Shown here: positions 54,315 through 64,000 of the stretch, one piece after another
Position numbering within the stretch: position 1 is the first letter of the stretch
Layout: each line of letters begins with the position of its first letter
Assembly (NCBI RefSeq): GCF_036588685.1
Contig: NC_086375.1
Span: 43,555,270 to 43,619,269, forward strand
Direction: 5' to 3'
DNA: 64,000 nucleotides
Source of the DNA: Mytilus trossulus
Lineage: Eukaryota > Mollusca > Bivalvia > Mytilida > Mytilidae
The notes under the pieces: model-generated
The model's database searches: none
Told to the model about the DNA's origin: nothing
Seen by the model: the letters and a program-made list of their open reading frames with translations, nothing else
Translations under genes and position numbers: made by a program

Positions 54315-56456
54315 CCAACTTTTAATCAAATGTTTTATGCTTTGAATTTTTTTGGGGGAAAGTCATTTTGACACGTTTTGTATAAGTCATTATGTATTGG
54401 ATGTTTGTTTCAATTGCAGCCATTTACTTTTATGCATCAATTGAAAGAGGCTGATTAATGACCTTCATAATGGTCAAGTAATGTTGAATTCCTTATAATA
54501 GTTTAACATTAAGTTTAAGGATTAGAAGAGCCAACTCTCATAGAAAATTTTGTTATTCTATGCAGTTTCATCACCATCATTGCATTTTAAATTCCAAACG
54601 AATAGGGAGATGCTGCCTTGTAATCAGGCTTGCATTACTTTGGAATATGAAAATGTTTTATACAAGTAAAATGAGATGTTAAGTATATATTAATAAAACA
54701 GCAACACAAAAAAAAGAGAAGTCTCAGTCCAACATATTGTCTTCAACATAAAAATACTCCTGCACACAAAATGTCAAGCTTTTAAAAGTTGCGCAGATTC
54801 TAAAAACAATAAAAATTTAAAAGGCTTCCAAGGATCTGCCATTAATATAGTTTTCTCCACACAACAAAAAGACAAAAAAAACCCAGTATATATGACAAAG
54901 GTTCCAATCTTAAAAATTGGAGTTATCTACCTTTGTCTATAATAGCTGTTAAATCTACAACAACCAATGCAATATTTATTTTACTTCCCACTGATAATAT
55001 GAAGCAATCTTTACCGTATAATGCTTTCAAGCACTTTGATTCAATGTAACAACAGAGTAGCTTAAAAGATGACAGACCATGATCAGTAAGTGACAAACCT
55101 GGTTTGATTTGCTTCTACATTTCCTCAATTACAGTTTTAACTGGTTAATACTTTCCAAGCTCAAAATTACAATAAACGTAAAGAAACAAGAGTATCATTG
55201 ACACTAGTTGTGCCCACATGCGTTATGATTGAGATTTCAGTTTTCCAGTTTTTGCTTTGATTTTGCTGTTTTCATCGGTTTTTCTGCCAGAATAGACAAC
55301 CAAGGATTTAAGATACAGTTGTCTGTTATATCATAAGTTAAGTTTTAATTCTTTTCTTGTTACCCTTTGAACTTAATTTATCAGAAACTGCACGAGACTA
55401 GCTTGCGCCGACTGAATTCTTCAAAAAAATATTTTGACTTCTACAAAAGAATAATCAGTGACGCTCGTATCAAAAAAAATAAGAGTCAAACAAATAAACG
55501 AATAAGAGTTCATAGATGATTTAGAATTCTGAATTTTTTTAACCAAAACACAGATAAGTTATTTTGCGATGTATGATAAAATATAACATTTCCGGGATTA
55601 ACAATCGTAACATATCAAGAACAGAACAATGTGAAAGCTAAACAATATTTTGTAAAAGAAGATTTGAATATCATAAGAATACCAAAGCTTTAATATTGTC
55701 AAATTGTAGTGTATCTTTACAGTAAACTTACATTTAGGTACAATATCAGCAAGGCAAATAAGTCATCGTCAGAATTACAGTCGTTAACAATAATATGTCA
55801 CGAAAGACGTAACAATGTTGACCAAACACGATAGATCTACAAGCGATCATCCAATACTGCAATAATATTCGATATTGATAACAACTGGTTCAATCAATAA
55901 ACATTGTTCTATTCTTTTGTTTTAATTTCCAAACAAAAAAATACTGTTGTATTTTCTAGAGTTGCCCATCTTTGCACATTTTACTTTTCTCAGTTCAATT
56001 CTCTGACGAATGCAATCGAATACAATTTTCAGTGAAATACATTTCATCCAAAAAAAATAAAATGAAGCTGAATCTTACAAGATGGTACTGACACTTCATT
56101 GTATAGAAAAAGCCACAACTTCAACTTTTAATACTATTGTGAAAACTACCATTTGGGCTTAAGCCATGACTTTTAATGTAATTGATTTGCATTTGTTGGA
56201 ATTGGTTGGTATTTTTAAGTTTGAAATTGTATGTCTCCTATTGCAGTTGTTTTTGGTCGGCTATAGAACCATTTTTCATATTAATATGATGTGACTCATG
56301 GTCTCATATGACCACCATTTCTTATAAAAACACGAGGATGGATAAATACCTGATGAGGAACTTTCTATTTGAAATAAACACATCATAGATACCAAGAGTG
56401 AAATTTTCAAAAAATTTCCTTTGAGTTTGCTATTTTTGTTATTTTACTTTTGAATC
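54315..56456. other. Region downstream of PGGHG, mostly unassigned
   Basis: Includes the presumed PGGHG 3' UTR next to 56456 and a weak ACGCCAGACGC-family fragment at 55400-55490. No gene seen. Confidence 0.45.
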
Positions 56457-56930
56457 TTAAGATAAAATATGGTAGCACGTAACAATACACAAGAGTAGCG
56501 CTGTCTCAAATCCAACGCATTTGTCCACACCAGAAGCTGTATTGACGCCAGTTGTTTGTGTCCTATTGGGAAAATCTTCCATCGTAAATACGAGCTTTCC
56601 TCTTTCGAACGTATAAGTCATGCCAATTTGTGTGTTTTTAGATGACGACTGTATTGTTAACGCCGATTGTCCGCCTGACTCATTTATCACTGTGATCTGG
56701 ATGTAGCTTTGGTTTACAGAAACATCAAATTCAAATCCTTTGTATTTCAATCCTTTCATTGCCCAACGATTGACACCTGGTAATAGGTGAGGATTAAAGT
56801 CTAACTGTGATTCACGAATCCGTATTCCACCATAGCCGAAAATGACAGCCTGCAACAAACCTCCTGCTCCAGTTATAAAATTTACACATCTTGGTCCATC
56901 AGGCGAATTTGAAGGTTTCTCACTGAAGAC
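56457..56930 (-). CDS. PGGHG: PGGHG-like exon i (catalytic Glu, C-terminus)
   Basis: 474 nt with acceptor ACTTTCCAG. It begins VFSEKPSNSPDG, whose Glu matches human Glu574, then NFITGAGGLLQAVIFGYGG and the C-terminal beta domain with three NxS/T sequons. It ends in ETALLLCIVTCYHILS and TAA; this tail is hydrophobic and could be a GPI signal or tail anchor. Confidence 0.93.
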   Translation of the reverse strand, partial: VFSEKPSNSPDGPRCVNFITGAGGLLQAVIFGYGGIRIRESQLDFNPHLLPGVNRWAMKGLKYKGFEFDVSVNQSYIQITVINESGGQSALTIQSSSKNTQIGMTYTFERGKLVFTMEDFPNRTQTTGVNTASGVDKCVGFETALLLCIVTCYHILS

Positions 56931-59900
56931 CTGGAAAGTGTATAATGTTTATTTATATTAACTACAAATTCAAAATAAAAGTTTAAAAACATTATCCATC
57001 CGAGGCGATTTACCTTTATCGTGAACGCTCAAAGCCAAGGAGGATGAACAAATTCATAAACACTTGAAACGTTGTAGGACCAAAGGAGCATACACAATAG
57101 TAGTCTATTCCATAGATGATAATCTTTTTTCACAAGGAAGTTGACTTGTTCAAATAATGCTTGCAAAAAAGAAACGAAACAAAAAGTCTAATAGAAGAAG
57201 TCTCGTCGAAATGTTTCGAAATGTCGAAGATTTTACATTGTTATGGTAAAATAGATAAGCTTATGTTACAAAGCAACTAGATCCTTTGAGTCATGAAAGA
57301 GACAATATTTAAAAAAAAAGTAATTAATAATGAAAAGAATCACACTTTATTAAAATTAAAATCAGGTAAGTCTATAAACATTTGTATTTTGGTTGTGCGT
57401 ATTCATCTTTCAAATATAATTCCACTCATCTGTTTCTGGATGTATTCCGTCGTGCCAATTTCAAACAAACATGTGATACTTGCAATTTTTCGGATGTATC
57501 ACACCATGAAATACAAAGGAAATACAAAAATCTCTTTGCATTATTTCTAATTAGTTGAAAATATACACCAAGTGTCGTCAATATTGTGAATATGACTATC
57601 TTATTGAAGAAATTAAAGGGAAAATACCAAAATGTGTTTTTAATTTCAGTTTGGAAACTAGAAAGAGTGATACTCATATGCAGAGTCCATTGACAATACG
57701 ACACATAAAGTTATTGATTAGTCACACAACGCATTATTATAAGATAAAGAAATAGTCTTTTTTTTATTTTAACATTTATGTGTTTGTTACCTTAAATGGA
57801 CCATTTATATTTCTTAGTAGCATTTTGAACATATCTTGAGCTCTTTGTTCATCCTGCAACTCTAGCCAGCCAACAGTGTGCATACTCCAAGTTCCAGTGT
57901 CTGGCCCAAATTGATCGGTCATCTGAAATACATTATTCGCATTATATTTCGATTGACAACATATATATGAAAGCGATTCTTTCAAAATATTTATCATCGA
58001 TACTTTCAAACTGGACAACAACAACAACAAAAAAATATACCAAAAAATATATGATTTTGATTTTGCCTGACATTATGCTGGTATTGTGCAGATTTTATTT
58101 ATATATATGGCGCAAATGAACGATGTTTTAGTTTCGCAAATCGTTCAATTTACCTTGTTCAAAAGAGAATAGACAACTTGTATCCGTAACCGTTTCTATA
58201 TCTATATCTAAAGACTTGAACTCAGTGCAATATTAAGAGATACATCTCTTCTATTTCAGAACAATATGCATCCAACTTTAGTTTTTAATATAAAAAAAAC
58301 AGTAAACAAGAATGTGTCCATAGTAAACGGATGCCTAAACTGCATTATCATTCTCTATGTTTAGTGGACCGTGAAAACGGTGAATAATCTCCAATAAGGC
58401 ATTAAAATTAGAAAGATCATATCACAGGGAACATGTGAACTAAGTTTCAAGTGGATTGGACTTCAACTTCATCAAAAACATTAACCTGAAAAGAAACTCA
58501 CAGACCAGAAAACATAATGCCCATAAATGGGGCATAAAAACATCAAAGGTCTCAACCAGGCTTATAATTTTGTATGTGCTGATATTTTTGTCTCAGTGAC
58601 TCTCGAATCAAAAAAGTTAAACGGCCAAATAAGTCACGAAGTGAGGAGCATTGAGAATTCCTAGAATCTTTATAAAATTCAGCCAAGACAATTTATTTCT
58701 GAGATGGAAAATCCATTTTCCTTTCGTACCCTTTTAAAAGTGTATCCATTGCAAAACATAAACTTTTCCGTTTATGCAAATCAGCAACTCTATAAATCTT
58801 TGATTGATATTATTTGAAATTTTTGCAAATCCTTTCTTATATAGTGTCATCGCGGACCTTTTTTTATAAGAATAAGTTTTGGGATTTTTAAAAGTTAAAT
58901 AATGTCTTTGGGTTGGTTGAGCGGAAAGATACATTTCAGCTATTTATTTTTTCAAGTTTGATCTTGTGATCGTGTGGTTTATCATAAACTACGAGGAGAT
59001 ACACACAAACGTACACTTAGCTAATAAAAGGTATTTTGAAAACATGAAATCTTTGAAGTTTTACACAGCGACTCATAATAATCAAAGGGTTGTCTTTTTT
59101 TGGGGCTTGTTTGTTGGTCCATTAATTTTCCATTATTTTAATTTCATAAAGTATTAATAAGCGTAGCAGTAGTATATCACTGTTCACAATTCATTCGTCG
59201 ATTTAGAGAAAACAAAATAAACAATGTGTACCTCTTAGTTAGTGTTCTATCATATATCTTACTTTTTCATATACTACCAGGTCATTTCGTCTTATTTCAG
59301 GGTCCATTGGCATTAACAATGGAAATCCCAGGAGAACGACATCAGATTGCTTTATTTTATCTAATGTAAAAAATCTTGACATATTTCTTAAAATTATTAG
59401 GCAAACATTCATTAAGTTGAACGAGGACTGTTTTGGGATAATTCACATGAAAATATTGTTCCATTACAATTTAAATCAACTTATTCAGCATGACCTTCAA
59501 AAAACAGTTTGCTCTCTTTTCGAATTAATGAAATAATCTAATGCACTTAAAACAGAAGTACACAAGTACGCTGAAATGCATTGTCTTCTTTATTGATCAT
59601 ATTTAAATTTTTATTCAAAGTCTTTAATAAAAGTTTCATCATGAGTATCATTGATCCATGTACATAAGGTAAGATAAATCCTGCAAGACAAACATAGCCG
59701 TCATAAAATCATACTCCAAATTAAGTTGATTACAGTATATAAAAACATCCACAGCTACGAAACACGATATTGACAAAAAAACTATGAAAATAAGGCAAAG
59801 GTCGGATTAACCCAGCCAGCCAGACATAAATAGCATACAATAATAAAAAAAAATATATTTGACTAAGTGCTTTTAATATCTAAAAAACTTATCTAACAAG

Positions 59901-62900
59901 GAAAATTTTACGTTGACCAAATAACCATGAAATGAAGTTCAGGATTACATGAACACTGCTAAACAGACATGTAAAGCATGCAATTATTTCAACGCATAAA
60001 GTCTTACTTTCTACGACTTTTTGTTTACTGCGATACAAAAATCTTTGTTAAACATTAACATACCTTTTAATCTGAATCCCTCAAACTGAGGATGAAATCT
60101 TTTACGCTCGTCAAAGAGTATTTTGAGTTTTCTTGCAGTTTTCTTATACTTTTCTATTTCTTCTTTATTCTGTAGGTCAATACTAAAATACAATAAACAG
60201 ATATAAGAAGATGAGGTATCTCGAGTACCAAAGAGACAACTCTCCACCCAAGTTACAATCTATAAAAGTAAACCATTGTAGATCAAAGTACGGTCTTCAT
60301 CACAGAGCCTTGTCTCACACCGAACAGCAAGCTATAAAAGCCCCAAACCACATCAACAAACGACAACTTCTATACATCAGATTCTTAGGACAGCTGCAAA
60401 CAATTGCAGCGGGTTTAAACGTTTTAATGGTACCAAACATTCTTATCTGAAACAATAGTGTAAAATCAAAACATAGAAATACACACTTTAAAATATTAAT
60501 TAAAATGACTAAACTCAATCACAACTCAACGCAAATAAATATACATAGAACGAATACAGCTACATTAAATCAATTGAAATCTAAATATCGATTGATTACT
60601 TGATATCTAGTTACACAATATGGAAAAACGTGGAAAATATCGAAAATATGTAAATTAATGATAATGATACATGGAAACAATTAAGAATATGTAGCAGTAA
60701 CAATAATACTTGAAGACTGAAAAAGAGGATGGTATAATCCCATAAAGATAACTATACAAGAAATAACCTGTCTTTTAATATACGAACATTTGTACTCCTG
60801 CTACTACCGGTTAATTTTTTGGTGAATGTTCAGAATAGTTCATAGTCGTAAATATTACCCTTTGTAATTGTCGTATAGAAATGAAGGCAGCATCAAACTT
60901 AACTTTGCGTTGTAGTTAGTAAATACTGAATTGTTAATGTTGTAATGGTATTCGTCTGGTCCCATTACACCTGCACATATACAATAATCAATTTAGTATA
61001 ACAAGTTTTGTTTTCTGTTGAAGAAATGAAATGAACAATTCGTACTTTTAACTGGAAAATATGGTAATTTATTTGTATGGTTAATACCCACTTCGTAGTG
61101 CTTTTGTTTTGACCTGCTTTAATTATATTTTCATAATTATCTTTATCCCCCCTTGTCAGTTTTGAAGTTTGTTTGTCCTTTATAAGGTTGAATGCTTTTC
61201 TAAATGACCTCGAATGTGTTTTCCAGATATGTTATTTTAGCATCAATAAAGAAAGAACAGCGGAAGACAAATTTACCCTGAATTTATTTCATACAAGGTC
61301 TAGTTCTGAAAATTTCCATCAATATATTATAAAAGAATAAACAGATATAACATTACTTTTCAATGGTTTTATCAATTTAACGATTTAAAAAACACAGTGC
61401 AAATAGAGTTGACTCTCTTTTTTGCTTTCAAAAATTTATCCGATATATAATTTAGTCACATAAAGGGTGGTATCAATTTCTTATTGTTGATTCAGAATTT
61501 CAGATTTTCAGCTTACTTATTCATAACAGGGCTTTATTGTCATCAACTCTGTAAAGTGTCAGATTTCTGACATTGATTTATGAGTTATTTGGATATAGTG
61601 CATGTTCAGATAAAATCTGGTTAGTGTTTTTTTTTTGTTTTATGAGCATTCACATGAATCAGTTGCCAATTGCGAAAAAAAGAAAGATTTTTATTTTTTT
61701 TGTATCTTAAAAATAGAATTGATTTGAGATTAACTAAAGAAACATAAACTCACTTTAGAAATCATATTAATTTATATATATATACATATATATATATAAA
61801 TTTTATACCAAAAAAGTAAACTTTTTGCGGTTCCTTGAACTTAAAAACACAGATATACATGTGCAATTATAATCGAGTATCTATTTGGTTCGGGTAGGGT
61901 TAGATTCTACTTGTTATATGTATTTAGCAGTGTTTTAGGTTTTATGAGGGGTATTTTGAATAAAAAAACTAACGATAACATTTCTTCACCTAATATGTTA
62001 TTCCCGTCGTCAGTTTTATTGACACGGCTTTCCCAGAATTTTGCAATCTCTAAAGCAAGTGACAATCCACCGTTGGTCAACATATCAATTGCAGCATCTT
62101 TAGATGATATGAAAATGTATTGTCGTAGAGCATATGAAACATCAGCTGTCACATGAACTTGGTATTTGGATGCTAAATCCCAAGGACACGTCTCTATACC
62201 TGTGTAATGAAATGAGTCATTCTCAATAACTGTTTTCGATTATTCGCTTCCACAATTAATGCACCATTTTAAAACAATAGACGCACACAACTATGCACGG
62301 ACATAGATTAATTGAAAAACGTGACATGTTTGGAATATAAACAAAGGCACACGATACCATTGTTTAAACTAGTATTCTTGTACTTAATTTATAATTTCCT
62401 GTGTTATAATCTAGAAACCAATGTTTGTGCCTTGTCTGTCTTTTGCTCATGACGTTGCCAATCCGGGAAATTACGTTTTTACATCAATCGAGTTTTCTTA
62501 TGATATTGGACCAATATTTGAACATAACAAAATTTGGTAAGTAATTGCTATATGTCAAGTGAATAAAATGTTTATTTGCCAATATTAAGTGTATTTTAAT
62601 ACCAGTAACAGCTTGTTCCCATGGGAATCGTGCTCCCAAATACCCAGTTCCTTTGGCGTTTGCCTTTGTTGTATCTAGCACTCGAATTCTAGAATTTATC
62701 ATTAGGCGAGCTAAATTAGGGTGAAACATCATATTTGGTGGCATTATCCATGTATCCATATCCCAGTACACGTGACCTGCATAGTCATTGGATGGACCTC
62801 CAGTTTTATTGGGGTTGATTTTACCCCCACGAGATAATCCACCTGAAATTAGAATAAAATTTAGTTTAGAAGTTATCGTATTGTGAATAAAAATATTTGT

Positions 62901-64000
62901 CCATTAATAATTTGTCTGTGCCTTTTCTTATTCACTATATTGTTACCATATAGTAAATACTAGTACTCAACTGTTAATACGGTGCAGATTTTTGTAATTT
63001 ATGTACCATTTGTCGTACCTCTGATCGATATTTGATGATGAATGTTGACATATCTAGAGAATGATTTGACGCTTCCGTTGTATGAGTGTGCCTTTAAATG
63101 GATTCGCCCTTTTTTTTTTTTACAGTTGACGGTTCAGCCCTTGTCAAACCATCTGCATATTGTTGATAAATGTATTTTGGATTTTTAATATCGTTGTGTT
63201 CGTCATTTATGAATTGCTGTCGTATTTACATCTTTTTTGTTCATGAAAATAAAAAAAGGTCGCGTCTGCAATAAATTCTACATTGGCTATTGAAATTTTT
63301 AATCACAGGTCGACCTTATGTTTTTCCCTGTGTCTCTGCTACTAAAATAAAACAAACGTATTTACTGGAATATTCTTACCCCTAATATATAAAAGTGATT
63401 CACAACATATGTACTGCTTACCTGGGCTTAATCCTATAAACGGATTGTGAACATTTTGCTTCTGTGGTAAAGAAGACAATATGTTATAGAAGGCAGCATG
63501 GATATTCATTTGGAGCTCTTTATCATCACCATGGATTTCTATATGGCCATTCTTCCAAATTCTGTTCCATTCCTTGACGAATGTAGTTTATTTAAAAACA
63601 AATGCTCAAACATAGATACAGAAAAACACATTTTGCTTTATAATCTATACATAGACTAAAATATGTTAACAATGCAAGAAAGGAATGGTTCTGATTAAAC
63701 TTGACTTGTATATGTATTTAGAAAGGCAAACAAAATAATAATCGCTTGCTTTCTTCACCTGTTTATGTTGGTTGACCAGTTCATCATGTCTCATTTCCAG
63801 TGTCTTTCTGTACGATGAGAACACTTTTTCTTTATCAGTACCAATTGATGTAATTGAAATCCAGTTTGATGTATATGAACCATTGATGAATTCCTCTGAT
63901 AAATGAACTTTCTCAGTCCAAACATGATGAAATCTCATTGGCTCTAAATCATCTGTCTCTGGTCTTTTGTTTTCCCCTGACCAATAACTATCATTTAATT
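56457..64000 (-). CDS. PGGHG: PGGHG/ATHL1-like GH65 glucosidase, 9 exons, N-terminus outside window
   Basis: Exons 63759-64000 (open at the edge), 63422-63572, 62603-62842, 61990-62199, 60859-60970, 60064-60182, 59263-59360, 57791-57922 and 56457-56930 join in phase to 591 residues plus TAA. Human PGGHG has 737, so roughly the first 150-200 residues are missing to the right. The human enzyme removes glucose from the Glc-Gal-hydroxylysine unit of collagen-type glycans. The three carboxylates reported as essential in human PGGHG are all present: Asp in YWDMDTW (62762-62760), Glu in GPDEYH (60953-60951), Glu in VFSE (56921-56919). Other matches are ETCPWD, KQSDVVLLGFP, TWSMHTVGWLELQD and GAGGLLQAVIFGYGG. 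The C-terminus ends in a hydrophobic stretch not known in the human protein. Substrate specificity is inferred from the family; a related GH65 activity cannot be excluded. Confidence 0.94.
57791..57922 (-). CDS. PGGHG: PGGHG-like exon h
   Basis: 132 nt encode MTDQFGPDTGTWSMHTVGWL, then ELQDEQRAQDMFKMLLRNIN and GPFK. This matches human TWSMFAVGWMEL and EPFK. The acceptor is TGTATTTCAG and the donor GTAACA. Confidence 0.94.
58305..58548 (+). repeat. TCCATAGTACACGGATG family copy in PGGHG intron
   Basis: Starts GTGTCCATAGTAAACGGATG, ends CATAAATGGGGCATAAAAAC, collinear with 8400-8695. Lies between PGGHG-like exons g and h. Confidence 0.65.
58555..58700 (+). repeat. ACGCCAGACGC family fragment in PGGHG intron
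   Basis: Has GTGACTCTCGAATCAAAAAA, GTTAAACGGCCAAATAAGTC and CACGAAGTGAGGAGCATTGA. A weaker fragment is at 55400-55490. Confidence 0.5.
59263..59360 (-). CDS. PGGHG: PGGHG-like exon g
   Basis: 98 nt encode KIKQSDVVLLGFPLLMPMDP and then RRNDLVVYEK. KQSDVVLLGFP matches KQADVVLLGYP in human. The acceptor is TTACATTAG and the donor GTAAGA. Confidence 0.94.
60064..60182 (-). CDS. PGGHG: PGGHG-like exon f
   Basis: 119 nt encode IDLQNKEEIEKYKKTARKLK and then FHPQFEGFRLK. The FHP-x-F-x-G-F pattern matches FHPEFDGY of human PGGHG. The acceptor is TTGTATTTTAG and the donor GTATGT. Confidence 0.93.
60205..60445 (+). repeat. TGCCAATGAGACAACTCT family repeat in PGGHG intron
   Basis: Divergent copy: AGAGACAACTCTCCACCCAA, AGTACGGTCTTCATCACAGA, and a right part ending GCGGGTTTAAACGTTTTAAT. 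It lies between PGGHG-like exons e and f. Confidence 0.6.
60859..60970 (-). CDS. PGGHG: PGGHG-like exon e (catalytic Glu, GPDEYH)
   Basis: 112 nt with acceptor ATATGTGCAG encode VMGPDEYHYNINNSVFTNYN and the following helix. The Glu of GPDEYH aligns with human Glu430, the GH65 general acid. The donor is GTAATA. Confidence 0.95.
61990..62199 (-). CDS. PGGHG: PGGHG-like exon d
   Basis: 210 nt with acceptor ATTACACAG and donor GTGAAG. It encodes IETCPWDLASKYQVHVTADV, then ALEIAKFWESRV and an NKT sequon, matching the human alpha/alpha barrel between the two catalytic motifs. Confidence 0.93.
62603..62842 (-). CDS. PGGHG: PGGHG-like exon c (catalytic Asp)
   Basis: 240 nt with acceptor TAATTTCAG. 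It encodes GHVYWDMDTWIMPPNMMFHP, then ARLMINSRIRVLD and GYLGARFPWEQAVTG. The Asp after YW matches catalytic Asp301 of human PGGHG. The donor GTATTA is weak but phase and similarity support it. Confidence 0.95.
63422..63572 (-). CDS. PGGHG: PGGHG-like exon b
   Basis: 151 nt encode EWNRIWKNGHIEIHGD, NIHAAFYNILSSLPQK and HNPFIGLSP. This corresponds to the human W-x-x-x-W-x-x-G-x-I-E and GLSPGGLS region. The donor is GTAAGC. Confidence 0.93.
63759..64000 (-). CDS. PGGHG: PGGHG-like exon a (partial, runs off right edge)
   Basis: 80 codons are open from the window edge to donor CAG|GTGAAG, including MRFHHVWTEKVHLSEEF and an NGS sequon. It belongs to the N-terminal beta-sandwich and linker region of the GH65 fold. 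The upstream exon boundary is outside the window. Confidence 0.85.

Noticed and set aside
54015..54371. 118-codon plus-strand frame
   Set aside because: Fully inside the interspersed repeat also found at 10.4 kb.

Overview
This 64 kb window is animal nuclear DNA, almost certainly from a bivalve mollusc and most likely a mussel close to Mytilus. The base composition is AT-rich and the genes are split by many GT-AG introns. Non-coding DNA is full of short repeat families that I recognise from mussel genomes, for example the one containing TGCCAATGAGACAACTCT and the one containing TACGCCAGACGC. This organism call is inference from repeat recognition and protein similarity; no database search was possible.

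Three protein-coding genes can be rebuilt exon by exon. (1) A ferroportin-type iron exporter (SLC40A1 family), minus strand, eight coding exons from 39943 down to 27646, about 606 residues. (2) The small GTPase RAB1A, plus strand, seven coding exons from 44536 to 51388, exactly 205 residues, with a TATA-less promoter just upstream holding ETS, CRE and YY1-like sites. (3) A glycoside hydrolase family 65 protein like PGGHG/ATHL1 (protein-glucosylgalactosylhydroxylysine glucosidase), minus strand, nine exons from the right edge down to 56457. Its N-terminal part lies beyond the window. Ferroportin and RAB1A are head to head about 4.6 kb apart; RAB1A and PGGHG converge across a 5 kb repeat-bearing gap. 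Nothing suggests the three act in one pathway.

The left 27.6 kb has no gene I can recognise. It holds interspersed repeats, tandem repeats, a 140-bp hairpin element and two weak coding candidates: a possible signal-peptide exon near 2.1 kb and a 71-codon reading frame near 25.1 kb. Introns of all three genes carry small inverted-repeat elements, including a 1.9-kb compound element in ferroportin intron 6 and a probable PIF/Harbinger-type MITE in RAB1A intron 3.

The most interesting signals are protein-level. The ferroportin keeps the calcium-site residues known from the human protein, but differs at three of the four residues that bind iron there, including the hepcidin-binding cysteine. The GH65 enzyme has several N-glycosylation sequons and a hydrophobic C-terminal tail that the cytosolic human protein lacks. 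I did not find a convincing previously undescribed multi-gene system.
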